DNA from: Pempheris klunzingeri
Taxonomy: Eukaryota > Chordata > Actinopteri > Acropomatiformes > Pempheridae
Length of the DNA stretch: 64,000 nucleotides
Reading direction: 5' to 3'
NCBI RefSeq assembly: GCF_042242105.1
Contig: NC_092015.1
Coordinates: forward strand, 13,321,035 to 13,385,034
Position 1 is the first letter of the stretch. Each line of letters begins with the position of its first letter. Under the pieces are notes generated by a model that ran no database searches, was not told the DNA's origin, and worked only from the letters and a program-made list of their open reading frames with translations. Shown here piece after piece: positions 30,568 through 44,677 of this stretch. Both the position numbers and the translations under genes were made by a program.

Positions 30568-30760
30568 AAGGAATAGTATGGCATTTTGGGGAATGTGCTT
30601 TTTCACTTCAGCTAGCAGCTGGTTAGGTTAGCTTAGCTTAGCTTAAAGACTGTAAAAACGGCCATGAAAGATAACAGTTTGCCTTTTTTTTATAGAGGGC
30701 TAAGTGCCCAACTATGTTTCTGGCTCTGCCCAGTTGCAGGTAAATCATACCAAGTCAATT
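30568..30760 (+). repeat. Dispersed fish MITE-type repeat, diverged copy
   Basis: Contains AAAGGAATAGTATGGCATTT, then AGCTAGCAGCTGGTTAGGTT, AGCTTAGCTTAAAGACTG and CTGGCTCTGCCCA. This order matches a repeat common in teleost genomes. A second partial copy is at 54840-54965. Confidence 0.6.
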
Positions 30761-33700
30761 TGATTTGTATAACCAGAAATTTGCCTTAAACACTGGTCCT
30801 AGCCAAGAAAGTACATAACCTCTACAAAACTGTGAATTGACATATTTCAATTACATTTCGACTCTTCAGCAGACAGCAAATAAGCATATTTCCCAAAAGG
30901 TTATGCTTTTGAATTTGGCTATTTTAAAAGTATAAGCACCATACGCAATGTAAGAAATCCATTCTTACATTTTAGTTTTAGTGAAACTATTACAGCATCA
31001 GAGTTTCATTGTTACTACGGTTCTTTTTGTGGCAACAAACATAGAGTGAAACATTCATGTTATGACCCCGGGGTATGTGATGAACAAGGTTCGGTCTGGT
31101 TCCAGCCTGCACATGCATGCAGTGATCACATGCAACAGTGACACTGCATGGACACAAACATGTCGTTGTGCCTGTGTGGACATGCTAAATTGAATTTAGT
31201 TTGGCATATACTGCCAATCTCAGGGGTTAAAACAATAGCAGAGATTCAGGTTTCCTGCTGTGAGAAGGAGGCAAACTACACAGTGTCATTCAAGCTTTTC
31301 TCTTGGAGGTACCAAACACTACGAATGATCCGTTTCTGCAATTTGTTTCACACGAGTGGTGCCTCACACACACACACACATATAGCCTATAGTGTATATA
31401 TGGCCACACATGCCTACACACAATCATCAAACTACTTGCTAACATAAAGGTGTGTCTTTTGTTCAATGAGGCACAGAAGAAAAAAACTGAAAATATGTCA
31501 TTAGGCGGCAAGAAGAAATAAGCTCTGCAGTGAGTGAGTGCAGTGGTATCTGTGTAAGTAAAAGCAACTGACTCCCTGCTTGTGCTTTAGTGTTTAGTGT
31601 TGGTGTCATGAGTGCACTCTGTCTCTGCCTCCCTCTGGCCTCTCCAAAGCAGCTCTCCTCTGCGCTGAACTCTATCTACAAAAGCCAGACCTTTATGAAT
31701 GTGCAGTACTTTCATCACTTTGGATTCGCCTTTTAATTTCCACCAAGGAGTTCATATCAATTTACTCACAAAAAGGAAAACCGAGGGGGTAATCCTGTTT
31801 AGTCAGCTCAAGCTGAATTGGTTCAGCGTGAGAAATCCCTGGCAAGCGTGAGGGTTTTGGTTGCATAGAAATTAAACAGCCAACAAAGAAAAAAGAAAGC
31901 AAGACAAGTTCAACAGCTTACAAGAAAGAAAGAAATTACGAAAGAACAAACCCCACCAAAACTCTGAAAGTTGATTTGAAATAAAGGCAAAACAAATCAA
32001 TAAATTATTTTTTGATATTGGAGGAGGGTTTTGGGGTTTTATTTACTTATCGCTTTTGTCACAGCTGAAAACAAAGTGGTGAAATTCTCGCTCATTTGTT
32101 TCCATCTTAAACACCATGTTACCTTTTTTTCACAATGACAAGATACAGCATTTTCTGCTAATGTATAATGAAATTATAACCTCTTTTCGGTTACTGAACT
32201 GAAGCAGAAGTTGCTACTAGACTCTGAATAAGGTTTGACTTCCACATAGAAGCCAAGCTTCTCAAAGCTCTGGGGCAACTTCAGTCCAGCAGCTTTTATC
32301 TGTGGTGGATTGTAAGCACCAAAAGTTCGGGTGGTTAGGCATGGTTTGGGCGCAGCTCTCAGTCACTGAGTTCTAGTTTTAGTTTCAGCTTTCCTCCTTA
32401 ACATCCTTTTGTTTCTCTTTGCCTAATCCAAGCTCTGATTCTATTGCAGGGGTCTTCTTTTGTAATCAAATTAAGGAAAGACCTTAAAAAACATGACTGA
32501 CGCCTCAGTGAAGACATTCTACGCTGCGTTCGGAAGATGACAGATGGATCAGCAGGGAGAGAAAAGAGACTGCTTGGCTACATACTGAACTAAACTTAGG
32601 CGTCAAGGTGGCATATCTTGAACTTTGACTTAGACTTTTGCACTGGATGTAACAGAGAGGGACCTGGTGACCTCTCTGTGTATTTATGGTGTTTATGTTG
32701 TTCTCTCTACTTTTTTTTTTATTTCATAGTGCCTCAAGAGTTTGAAGGACCAGTTTCTACAAAAACTCACTTAAACCCTCTTTTAAGATTGATTACCATG
32801 CATTGAAAAATATACAATAGTTGCAGAATAGGCCTCACGGACCAAATGTTCAGGAACATATTTTCAATAAACAGTTAATTATCATTTCATTTTCAATTTT
32901 TCCAGTAGAAAAGTAAAATGCACCAAATTGAGATGTTTTAACCTCACTGTAGCAATAAATGTTGGATTGATATGGTGCACTGGGTTTTTTCCAAAGAATC
33001 TTGCAGCTTCGCACCTTTTTTTTGTGTTTTTCACACACAATGAGCAGTTGATTAAATCATCACAAGTCTAAGTGTATACTCTTCAACACTTTTTAATAAA
33101 ATAAAGGCACTTAGGGGCAAATGTTGTCCAAGGTGTTACACAGTTTGTCCTGTGAAAAAGTTTTAATGTCTCGCAATACATGTAACACTGGGCTTCATAT
33201 GTCTTTTCATCTGTCACACACTGTATTTATATATAAAGGTTAGACAACTCACATTTCAGAGTGTCTGTTATATTAAAAGGGCAAAACTGTTCACATGAAG
33301 TCATCTCCAGTCTCACCATTGTCAAAGAGCAGATTCAAAAGCAACAAATGTTGAGGTTTCTTAGAGAAAAGAAAACACACTTGCATAATTTAAATGAGCC
33401 TGATAAACACCACACAATGATCACACAGAGTAAAACGAGAAATGAAAGTTTTCTTTGACTGAACATGAGTAAACTTTCTGAATATGGGTTCAATAACCAA
33501 ACGGCAAACTATGTATATAAAGTATAGTGATGATAACATAACTAATAGACATAAATGAACCCCTCATTTTAGCTTTGTCACCTCCACATGACTTGTTACG
33601 TATTACTGTGGATAAACATGAAAATAGTAGACAATCCCAACAGTCTCTTTTGGAGCCCTGATCCATAAAACACATAAGCTACTGGGTTTGCTTGTCAACA

Positions 33701-35029
33701 CATCCATTTCCATCACAACTAAGTGAACTTGCTGATGAAGACCATGTGATGCGAAGATCAGGAAAAAGCAAGTAAATAAAACACACCACAGGAGGTGTCT
33801 ATTTTGACCACTGAGATAACATTTCACTTGCAATTATTGGAGCTATTATGAAGTGAACACAAAATCAACACTTTACTTTAAGTTAATGCTTAATTTCAAC
33901 TTTGTTTGGGACCACTGGGTGTAAAATCGAGACCACGTCAAACCTGAAACTACATACCTGAAAAGAACCAACTTATTTTGTTGCTTCACCGTCAAACTTC
34001 TTCTCCTGATGACCGCACGTGTAAAGCTGCATGATCTTAACATCATGAACCGCAGTGGAGGCGTTCCAGTTATGTGCAGCTCATCTGCCCATCATCCTGA
34101 TTGATATACATTTTATTGCTACAGTTTAGACTCGAGGGCCAGAACGCAGTCAAGATGTGTTGAAATACGAGTTTTTATCCGGTTGTGTACTGCCAAGAGG
34201 TGCCACTTATCTCAGCCCGCACCACGCCCCTCTCTCGCTCCACAGCTTCCCTTTGAGCCATATCAGATCTGGGTGGTTTTCCTCCAACTACTCCACAGTG
34301 TTTTTATTACTGTGTGTTTTGGCAGTACGTTGCTAATTACACTACAGGTAATTATTGTCTCACCTGTTGGCCTCATCTCACACACACCGAACACCACCTA
34401 CACAGCTCTCATCAAATCACATTGATAAAAACAGAGTAGCTCACACCATGAATCACCAAAGACTCAGTTTGCACTGTATCTTTTGGCCTAGTTTTGCATT
34501 GCAAAATCAAATAGTATAATTAATAACCTTCAATTTCACTCCTCTAGTCTGTAGCTTGATTTAATCACTCACTTACTCACTATTCATTCAAAGGTACATG
34601 ATGCGTTGGGTTGTTTTTAATTATTCTGATCTCTTGTGTGCAAACTACTGCAATCCTACTTGTGAGCTGATGATCTCAAAGCAATAAGAAAAAAAGAGTA
34701 AAGTAGACTACATGTTGTTGTTACAGTTGAGATCAGTGAAAGAGAGTAAACATATCTGAGTGCGAGTGTTGTTTGAATGAACGTAATTACGCATCACTTC
34801 CTCCACATAGCGTGACAGACTGTATAGACATTAACCTGCAGGAATGCTCTGATTAAACAACATGCTGTCTTATCGTAAAAGAATAATGCACAGCACTCTG
34901 CTGCATGGCCAACGATGAAACCACCGAAACCCGTAGGAGTTAAGCGACAAGTTGAGACAATTTGCGTTACTTTTCTGTCTGTCTTGCTTGTTTAGAAATG
35001 TAGAAGGTTTGTTAAAAAGCTTAATTTTA

Positions 35030-35230
35030 TCTTCACGGTTGGCGAGTGACAGCGCTGTGCTGGATGCAGATGTTCTTTTGAGCGCCTCATAACCTCTTCA
35101 TCTCTCCTACATCAAAAGATTAATCCCTCAGATTGAGCACCCACCCAGCATGCTGCCTTGTGAGGCAGTCGGGAGACTGTTAAATATTTTCATGAGTGCA
35201 GCGCTAATTAAAGCAACTGAAATCTAAAAC
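35030..35230. other. Candidate conserved non-coding element
   Basis: Non-repetitive block with TTAAATATTTTCATGAG and GCGCTAATTAAAGC cores and no frame. Enhancer status is a guess from composition. Confidence 0.25.
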
Positions 35231-36241
35231 CCTTTAGTCACTCTCTCTGCCTTGAGGCTGGGTGTCACATCATGTTAAACTGCCACAATACCTCAATGCG
35301 CCTGTTTGTTGACGTGAAGGTGGATACTGTATCCACCACAAAAGCACCTTGACTTTGGTTAAATGAGCAAGTGTTCATTTTTCCTTTCACTTGTCTTGCA
35401 CGATATTAGACTTCAGCGTGCAAAGGAAGGTGTGGCACTTTTGCAGAGGCATTTGATCAGAGGTTTGGTGCGTGATTTTCAGCGTCAAGATAGTAGTTAT
35501 ATATATATATTTACATATTACAGCAACAAGGAATCCATCACAGTGAGATTTTCTACCATCAGAGCAAAACTGTTAAAGTCTGACGTAAAACATAATGTAT
35601 CATAATGTACAAAAAGTCATTATTTGACACTAGTGTAGTGGAGTGCACGAACTTTGGTGATGTATTATTATGGTTTGTCATCATCCTCACTATTTGTTGC
35701 TGTTAGACAGGCCAGTTGCTCGTGGCATGCGTTGTGGCACATGTTGTCATTTCCATTTGCTTAAATGAGAAATAAAGGCTGAAAAAAACCATCTAAACAC
35801 TGAAGGAAAAACATTCCAGATGCAGCGGCTGTAGCTCTTTCAAACGCCACTACATTTTTGTGTTTCTCGGTTTGGATTAAGAGCAGCTGTGTCAGAAATA
35901 CATTTATCAGCTTTGGAAATTAAGCATGGGGTTTGGATTAACAGTACCTGACCGCCTGACCACCTGACAGTTACTGTCCGCAACATCTTACGACCAAGCA
36001 CCACAGCGGGCAGCGTGACCGCCCCACCAGCTTGGACCAGCTTTTATTGTGAAGATGAAGACCATATTGTCATATCATCACTACCCTGCCGTGGCTGTTT
36101 ACATTTCCCTCGATGCCAAATGCACTACATGATTATTTCCTGTGTAGGCTACCCACAGCATTCGTTATTCAACCCTGTGTTGTAAAATGATGAATAAAAG
36201 AAGCTTAACCCTTGAATAAGATGATCCAATAGCCTAACAGG

Positions 36242-36328
36242 TTTATTAGAGGAGGAGGAGGAGGAGGTGAAATGCTGCCCCCTATTTGTTTGGGGCAGAT
36301 GGTACGGCTTTATATACTGCACCTTTAA
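36242..36328 (-). mobile_element. Partial reverse copy of the 2638-3542 element
   Basis: Read on the - strand from 36328 it begins TTAAAGGTGCAGTATA and continues to ATAGGGGGCAGCATTTCACC. That matches the left end of the 2638 element (TTAAAGGTGCAATGTG, then ATAGGGGGCAGCATTTAACC). Only this end is present; a GGA-rich run borders it. Confidence 0.6.
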
Positions 36329-36867
36329 CTGATTTCTGAATCATGGTGGTCAAACAGATGGTAAATATAAAATATATTGAATAACTGTAATGTAATTTGA
36401 CCCAGCTTATCAGATAAAAAGCATGTGAGAAAACAATATACAGGAATGTTGATGAAAATTTATCAAATAATTCTGTTTGCAAAGCAGCACAGAGAAGAGA
36501 CAGTACAATGTCATACAATGAGCTCGTTTTGACTTGACCACAGTACAAGCAGTCATCTTTAATGGGAATAGGTCTGATAAGAGCTAAATGCAAAAATGCT
36601 TTCTCTTGTTTGTTCTAACTTCCAAAATGTCTCTTAAAATAATTTGTGTAAAGCTTTTAGCTTCACATGAGCTTTGTACAATTCTCAATGAAAGAGATGC
36701 GTAGTTCAGACTTTTAGCTGTAACTAAGAAAAATGCCATTTTCCATTTTCTTATTCCTTCTTTCCTCCTATTATTTCTCCTTTTCTTACTCATTACATTG
36801 GTAGCTCAGACGCACCGTGGAGAACTCCTCCCAGCATGCTGTCTACCAGGGGTTAAGGTAAAAGGGC

Positions 36868-36869
<2 letters not shown>

Positions 36870-36901
<32 letters not shown>
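36870..36901. repeat. (GT)n microsatellite
   Basis: About 16 GT units. Confidence 0.95.
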
Positions 36902-36905
<4 letters not shown>

Positions 36906-39489
36906 GTCACCAGGCTTTCCAAAATTGAAGTCTTGCAGCAGGAAGCCTTGGATGATCCATGGCCTAGTTTCATGGGGAACTGGGTAAAATACAAAGCACA
37001 TGGTACGAAATAAATTCTGACTGTAGTACTACCTAGCTTATTTATTGCCTTACTGTCCATTAATCTGTTCTTTATTACGTACTTCCAGCTTGTCTGGCAG
37101 TTTTTAAGGTAATCTGAATGAACTGAACATGTAAGCTGTAGGATTCTCCGCCAAGTCTATGTAAACACATTTATCTTTTGTTGGACCACAGATTAGACTG
37201 TGGCGTTGGTCAGGGGAATGAGTCAGCCACACAGGCGTTTCTGCTGCTGACCAGACAACAGCGAAGCTCAGACCTGTTTCATGTGAGCAAACGCGCACAG
37301 AGACAAAGCCATGCTTGTGGGAGAGGCAGTTAAACCATCATGGATGTCCCTTTCCCCTGAATCCCACATTCAGGAATGCCCAGAGTCTTGTTTAACCACT
37401 GGACTGTGAGGACACAAGCTAGATTTACTGAAGACAGTTATATCCCCAGCAAGAATGGCAAGAAGTCAAAGGTCGAAGTGAGAGTTAACCTTAAATTCTG
37501 GCTTCGCATTTTTGTTTCAGTGATTACTTTGTGGCGGAGGACAAAGAGCAGTGTCAGATGGTGTAAATCTGGGCACCAAAACAAGATTGTTTTTTTTTTT
37601 TATTCTTTCTCCCTTGGAAATCACATCCACTGTGGCAGTAACTCTGCACTCTTCCTTGAAATGTCCTTGTTAAATGTTTTTGGTGTAGTTATAAGAATAA
37701 CCCAATCCAAAAAACTCACAAGATAGTTTAACAGCTACACTTTTTTTTACAAGCTATGAAGACCTCACACACTCCACACGCCACAGGGCTGTGAGACACC
37801 TGCACTACGTCCCGATAAAACAGGTCTTAAACTTAATGTTTCCGCAAGGAACTAACGGCACAATATGACTCATTTAAGTGAGAAATAGAATACAACCTAC
37901 ACTTTACAAATGAGTAAATTCATTGCAATGCCATAATATCCTTAAAAGAATTTTAGTGTGTTTTAGATGATGGAATTCGTCTCGCTCTTCAAAGGTGGAA
38001 GTGAACACTGTTTACAGTCAGCGTCTCTCACCTGAATATACGATGTGCATCTTGAAACAATGTTGAATGAATTTCCTACCTTGTAAAAACATGCAGTGGC
38101 TTTTTAATGCTTTCAAATTTTTACAATGGCTTCCAGTCTTCATTGTCTACTTTTTCATCGGTACATTACTTTCGTTATGACACATGAGGGCACCCACCTA
38201 CGGGTGATGTGCAATGCCAGAGAGTGTATTACATCACCCTCCTCCTCCTTGTTTATGTCCCAGTAAAACACAAGGTGCAAACAAAATGGGGACTTGCTCA
38301 TCAAAACACTGCTCATACAGCGCTGATCAAACACTCCACTGAGTACTTTTCTTTACTCGGAGTATTTTGTATAGCAGTTGCCTGCTTTCTCATGACCAGT
38401 TTATTAAGCGACTAAATCATCCATCATAATATCACATACCGACACCACTCCATACAGTTTGTTCTCTTTTAGTGCAGCTCTCAAAGGCAACATTGGTTTA
38501 AGTAAATATTGAAAGATCTGATTTCCAAAGAGTTGTGCACATAGAGGTTATCTCAGCCCAAGCACCCATTTCCTGAATACCAGCGTCATTCAGTGAATAT
38601 CTTTGCCTTCCTGAGCGGCCTCATGCAGGCTAGACCCTGCACTGTACGTTAATTACTTCTACTCTGGTTTTCCCAACCTTGCACGCTGTTTTTTCTGAAA
38701 TGTGTTGTTTTTTTTGGTCTGTATTATGCAAGAAGCTGAACTTTAGATTTTCTACTTGCAAATGTCAATCATGCGCTGTCAACCAAATAGATATAAAATG
38801 TTTGTCTAATTTAATTTCCCTTTATCAAACTTTAGATTTTTGGTAAGCTCACTGTCAGAGGCAGAGTTGAAATGAATACATATATCTATATTTGGAGAGA
38901 AATAAGAACAGATGGAGCTCACTGGTTTAAGGCAAACAGAAGCACGCAAACAGCAAATATTGGGACATGGAAAGATATTTGTTTTCCACAAGCTGTCATG
39001 GTTCTTGTGAAACTTCAGGGGATACTTTCTTCCACTTTAACTCTGTACAACAGAATACTGCAAAATATTGAAGCCACAGCCCCTGTGGTCATTTCTTCAT
39101 ACTTTTCAACATTTTGTATATGTTAAATCATGAACAGTTATCTCATATTTACTGCTGGCAGTATTTCTTAAATGTAATTAAATTCTGTACATAAAAAAGC
39201 ACCACTGTCATAAGAGACAACAGTTTTGCCTCATTTACAGCCTCCCAAAAACAGACATTTTATTGGTTTGCTGTTTTTCTCAGCAGAAAGTTAGATTATT
39301 AGTCCCTCCCCCACCTCAAAAGGAGCACCAGAGAGCCAGAAATGAATGATGTGGATTCAACAACACCATCAGATGAAGGAGCTAATAATATTACTATTAC
39401 AACACTGTTGATCAATTACTCTCATGGAGCTTTGGTGCACAGCTAGGATTTGTGTTTGTGTTTATCTGATTCTTGTTCCAGACACATGT

Positions 39490-39730
39490 GGTCACTACAC
39501 ATATAAGAGAGAAGAAGTGAGCCCAGTCTGGCAGCTGACAGTTGGAAATGCTAATCCCAGGGCATGAAAGAGGCCTGACAGTTCACTGAGGGAGAGGCCC
39601 GCACCAGTTTGTTTACAGCGTGATAATCTGGAGCAGGCATCTTGATTGTGTGCTGGCAGAACATCCGTGACTGCAGAGCCAAACAGCAATTACACTGGCC
39701 TCTTATCTGTATGAATAGCAGGCCGAATGA
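39490..39730. other. Candidate conserved non-coding element
   Basis: Balanced-composition, repeat-free block with GCTAATCCC, GTGATAATCTGG and AGCAATTACACTGG-type sites. No coding frame with splice sites. Confidence 0.25.
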
Positions 39731-41679
39731 CAGATGGACATATGGAGTATGGTTCCCAAAACGAAGAAAGTAACTTAAAGTCTTCCCTCAGTAATTTTGG
39801 CCTGGGTATTAGCATGGGGCTGCAGTGGAATTGGGTCAGTGTTTGCTTTAAGTGATGCTAAAGAAATCACTGACAAAAAAATATACACCTGAGCTTTGTA
39901 TTGTTATAACAGAGGTGGAAACTGTGCTTTGATATTGTCCCTGAATATAGTCTGGTTATTAACGGGCCTATTACAAGGTACAGTTGCTTCAGACATGATT
40001 GCATTGGCGGTCATTCCTTGTTTAATGGGCACATAAACAGAAAACCTGGGAGATGGACTTTATTCACTGTACATGTATAATAGCAGATTTTTTGGGCCAC
40101 TTAGGAGCAGCAGAAACAAGCTGAAACTCAACACTTACATACCATCTTTTACGTTCATATGAAGACACTTGCAAAGCAGTTGCTTATTTACACATCCAGC
40201 AGATTAGTATTCGTTTGGAGTCGTGTGTCTGGCCACTTGATGTCCATTACTGACTTTTGTGATAGATGTCACCCTTCACTTCTGGACAATACTGCGATCA
40301 CTTAATGCTGAAGAGCAGCACCCCTGTTAGTGGATACGATTTGTGAGCTATTTGGTTGCACTTCAGATTACAGCCCAAGGATGAAGTTGGAAAATAAGGT
40401 GGTAACAATGTGGGAAGACGCACACAGGTGAGGGGCAGATACAGCACATGAACATAAGTGTAATGTTTCCCACAAGAAATAAAAACAAGTATCATTCGTA
40501 TAAAAAGAGGTTTAATTGCTGAGGAAACTGATTTTAGTGATTCACCTCTGAATGACTCCCAGCAAACCTTGTTAAATGCCCCCCCACAGAGAATTAGCAG
40601 TAAATTCTTCTTTAACCCCAGCAGGCCAAGAGCTTGATTAATTAAATAGTGAGGAGATCCTCCCTGTATCCCGAACAGATGTTTTCTGACTCATGTGCTT
40701 CCTCAGAACCAGGACTTTAATCAACGCCATCTGATGAAGGGGAGAGTTGCTGCAGACTCCTGGCCAAGTATCATCTACCTTGAAGCTCCACTATTTCCCA
40801 CCGAAAATATACTCAGGCTACAGATTTCATTTCTGTTAAGGGCTCTTGAACGTGGACGTATTCATGTTTGGAAAGACATTAAGGTTTGCCAGATGTGTAC
40901 ACGCAGGCAGCATGAAACAGGCTCCTTGTGTTCTGTAATTACCATGCGCGCACACAGTAGATGCTCAAAGTATTTGTTTATGAATTTTCTAGAGGGAAAG
41001 AGAGAGGTAACTCCACCTCAGCTATTAGATCATAACAGCTCTGACCTCCCATAATAGGGAAAGATAAATGATATGTTCCTACGCATGTGTTTAAAGTGGG
41101 ATTGTCTTTCATCTCCTGCTGGGACTCTGCCAGGAAAGATTCTCACTGTGGGGTTTAATGCTTCCAGCTATGAGTCCAAACATGTTTATTTATTTTTACA
41201 ATTCAAAAGAACCTTTTTTCCTTCTCTGTATCTCCCACTTTCTTTCCCTCCTCTGTCTCTCTCTCTCTCTTTCTCTCTGTCATTAACTTTATGGGAATTT
41301 CCATGGAATTCTTTTGTAATATAAGTGATTGTGTGGGATGGGGAACCACGTGTGATGCTTTTCTTGGACAGCCAGGGGTTAAATGATCCCTCCTCTGTTA
41401 TTTCACCATGATTTTTTCCTTTGAACTGTGCCCCTGCCAGTGATGACACATGAACATCTGGCAGTGAGTAATACTAAATAACGTACAATCATTAAACAGC
41501 ATCCAAATGTTTGTGTACGTAAGATTATGTGACATCAGAGATCATCAATAAAAGAAATTCTGTTCTCTTCTCTTATCCTCTACTCCTCTCTTCTACTCTT
41601 CCTCTCAGTTCAAAAGTCTTTGGGTTTTTATATTCCTCAATGCTAGAATAGTATGTGATGTGAGCTCAGGCTCCAGTGG

Positions 41680-42000
41680 TGGAGAAAGTTTTCAGCTCCT
41701 TTACTAAACTAAAAGTGGCAATGAAAATGTACTATTACAACTAAATGTTCTGCTTTAAAAACGTCACTCAGTAGACGCAAACGTCTGATAGTATTATTGG
41801 GAAATTGTACTTTATCAAATGTAAAAGTGCGACTGACACTATTCTATATTATAGAGCTATTATCAAATTATGTATGCTGTTGCATGTATATGTAAGTAGC
41901 TTTAAGTTAGACAAAATGGAGTTAATTTTCACAGTTTTGTGTACTGTTGGAGAGCAACTAGTAGCTATAAATGACCCAGAGTAGAATGTTGTTCATGTAA
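41680..42000 (+). repeat. Dispersed fish repeat, third copy
   Basis: Begins GTGGTGGAGAAAGTTTTCAG with CTCCTTTACTAAACTAAAAG, then AATGTAAAAGTGCGAC and GTGTACTGTTGGAGAG. Same family as 16690-17110. Confidence 0.55.
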
Positions 42001-42116
42001 AAGCAATCTTAAGACATTTCCTTTTTCTGCCTTGTTTCAATAATCTGTAAAACATCCTTTATAATTGATGTGTTGTTTTATTGTGAATAACTATTCTTGT
42101 TGTTTCTACAACAACT

Positions 42117-42170
42117 TAAATATATATACAGTATATATACTGTATAGATACACACACACACATATATATA
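42117..42170. repeat. AT/CA low-complexity tract with a perfect palindrome
   Basis: The 22 bases at 42125-42146 are a perfect palindrome centred in a TATATA core, followed by (CA)n and (TA)n. Confidence 0.85.
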
Positions 42171-43160
42171 TTCAAGTTGCCCTGCCTTCTTGTCTCCCCA
42201 CCATCATCCAACTTTTCTCTTCCTTGCTCTCTTTTCCTCCATGTGAGCCTGTGCTCCAAAAGGGTTACTCAGGCCCCAGAGCCCCACATGTGTAAGTGGA
42301 TATCTCCTCAGTCATCCTACAGCGAGGAGCTCACTGAGCGACGGTGCTGCCCCAACAGACTGTAGGAAAGGCAGTCAGAGGGAAGAAAAGAAGGGGAGCG
42401 AAGATATGAAAATATCATCAGAGGACTGGAAAACAGCTTGATTTCAGCTCCTTCAATCCTTATGTAAATACTGTACACATTCTCAGATAGTGCACACACA
42501 CACACTCACACACACACACACAAACACTTCTGGCATCTGTCTGGAGGAGGGATCAACTAGATCAACCACAGAGCTTGGCTCTCCCCCACTGGCTGTCCTC
42601 ATTCTGCAGAGGAGAAACATCATCAGCTTGTTGGTTTTGGAGGTTTTCTCATTACCTCTGAATACTTAGTTCAAGCAAACCATGATGGACGAATATTATT
42701 ACGCCTTTTCAGGGAGTATTAGGGGTATTACTGCTTGGCTGCATGTGATGGCGATCAACCCACAATGCAAATATTGTCTTTCTGTATCTGGAGTTTTCAA
42801 TCCCAACATGTTCCAGTTGGGGAATATCCTCTTAATCCATGCTACTGAATTTATGTAAAATATGACAAACTTGATGAGATGCAAAAGAGTCAGGCCTCTG
42901 TTCAGCTCACTGGCAAAAATTGCTGTTTTGGTGAAAAGCGCTATCTGGGTGGCACAAATCCCTTATCAAATGCAACTGTTTTAAGCTAACTTAGTGCAAG
43001 TCCACGCAGTGGAAGCCCACACACATAAACACACACACGACTGGAATGCAGTATTAGCACCCCGGCTGTGCTCAAAGCCGAATACCTCAGAAATAAGCAC
43101 AATTGTCCCTCATCAATGGGCGAAAATACTTCACATTTCTAACAGTAAAAGTGGAAGAAC

Positions 43161-43184
43161 GTGCGTGTGTGTGTGTGTGTGTGT
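43161..43184. repeat. (GT)n microsatellite
   Basis: About 11 GT units with one GC unit near the start. A shorter GT run is at 44110-44128. Confidence 0.9.
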
Positions 43185-44641
43185 CTGTTTGCAGCAGTGG
43201 TGTGAAGTAGAAACTTTACAATGAATATTCTATCATAAACCTGATGTTTAATGCTAACATGGTTTAGCTCCTTGAATGTTAGATAAATTGATGACATTCT
43301 TTATCATATTCATTTTGATTTATTTGTAGTTTTTACAGACACTGCAGCCTAGTGTCTTAGAGCCATGGATATGGTTCAAAAGTAAAACAGACATAAAAGA
43401 CATATAACTCTTTATCTACACTTTCATATCATTGCTCTTTTATGGGGTCAATACATCACTTTTATCAAGGGGTGGGGTATGAATTGGTTCAGTTCTTTCA
43501 CATCTGCAGGAGGATGTCAAGATTGCATGTGCTCAGATAAGGAAACTTCTGCAGCTGTGTTGTTCAAATGAAAATGCAAACACATAGAGAGACAACAGGA
43601 CACTGACCAGACGAGACTGTGGTGTCTATTTCACAGGTTTTGCCTTTAGGAATGCAAACAGCCTGTCTGCATTTCAGCTTAAAGAGAATTTCAGAGAATA
43701 TTCCAGTAAGTTTGAGCATTGCAAGATCAGGATAAAGATGGCACCCACACTAAAGAAATCAAGTAACCGGTGAAAGGAATATCACAAAGTTCTACTATAA
43801 GTTAATGATAAGTGTAATACAAACGTCGTGAAAATATAATCCCCATTTCTATGATTTCCACATTAGCTTCAATGCAGAGATTAACTGGATTTCTCTCTTC
43901 TCTGGCCCACTGTTCTAGAAAAGACCAGTGAGTTAAGGCACCGCCATGGTTAACCATACACTGTTCATCATGTCTGCAATTACTGCAGACATCGCAATTG
44001 CTAGTTAATCATAAACACCCTCTGTACACTGCAGCTTGTGTCTGTCTTTGCTATCTGCCTGAGTCACGGCACACAAACAGCCTCATAGAGCTACTGCACT
44101 TTGGACTGCTGTGTGTGTGTGTGTGTGTGGATACAGCACGCAAAATTCATGGTGAAGTGCACATGATTTTGAATGTAGCTCCAAAATTGTCGTTGCTCCC
44201 GATTATAAGAATGAACCGTGGAGATAGAACAACTCGCTGACTCTGAATTGTTGACTCTGAAGAAGCACATCCCATCACCTACGCATGATCCAAACTTCAG
44301 TCCATTTAAATGCTCTAACTAAGATGTAGCCTGTGAAGACTTGAGGACTAAGCCCCCGTCACAAAGGGGTGTGTTTGCCTGACCCCCGACTCCTCCAGTC
44401 TATCAGGGCCCAGTTTGGTTTGCCAGGCAAAGCTAACAGTGTTTGCTCTGCTTTATAGCCTCTCTGTTTGTTTTCCCCTTCACTGAAGCGACCACCTCTT
44501 GGTCTCAGCAGCACTCAAGTCCTGCCACATTTGGGGTCACCAGCCCAGGGGTCGGCCCACCCAGAATGCAGTGCGTTAGCCGACAGAGATAACACAACAG
44601 CTCAGGTGGTTTAGTGCAGGGATGTGTCACCCTCCCTTTGG

Positions 44642-44644
<3 letters not shown>

Positions 44645-44674
<30 letters not shown>
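44645..44674. repeat. (CA)n microsatellite
   Basis: About 15 CA units. Confidence 0.95.

Positions 44675-44677
<3 letters not shown>

Noticed and set aside
42590-42660. LQRR-type frame considered as the pde9a last exon
   Set aside because: The CTG is not preceded by an AG acceptor, so it cannot be joined in phase.
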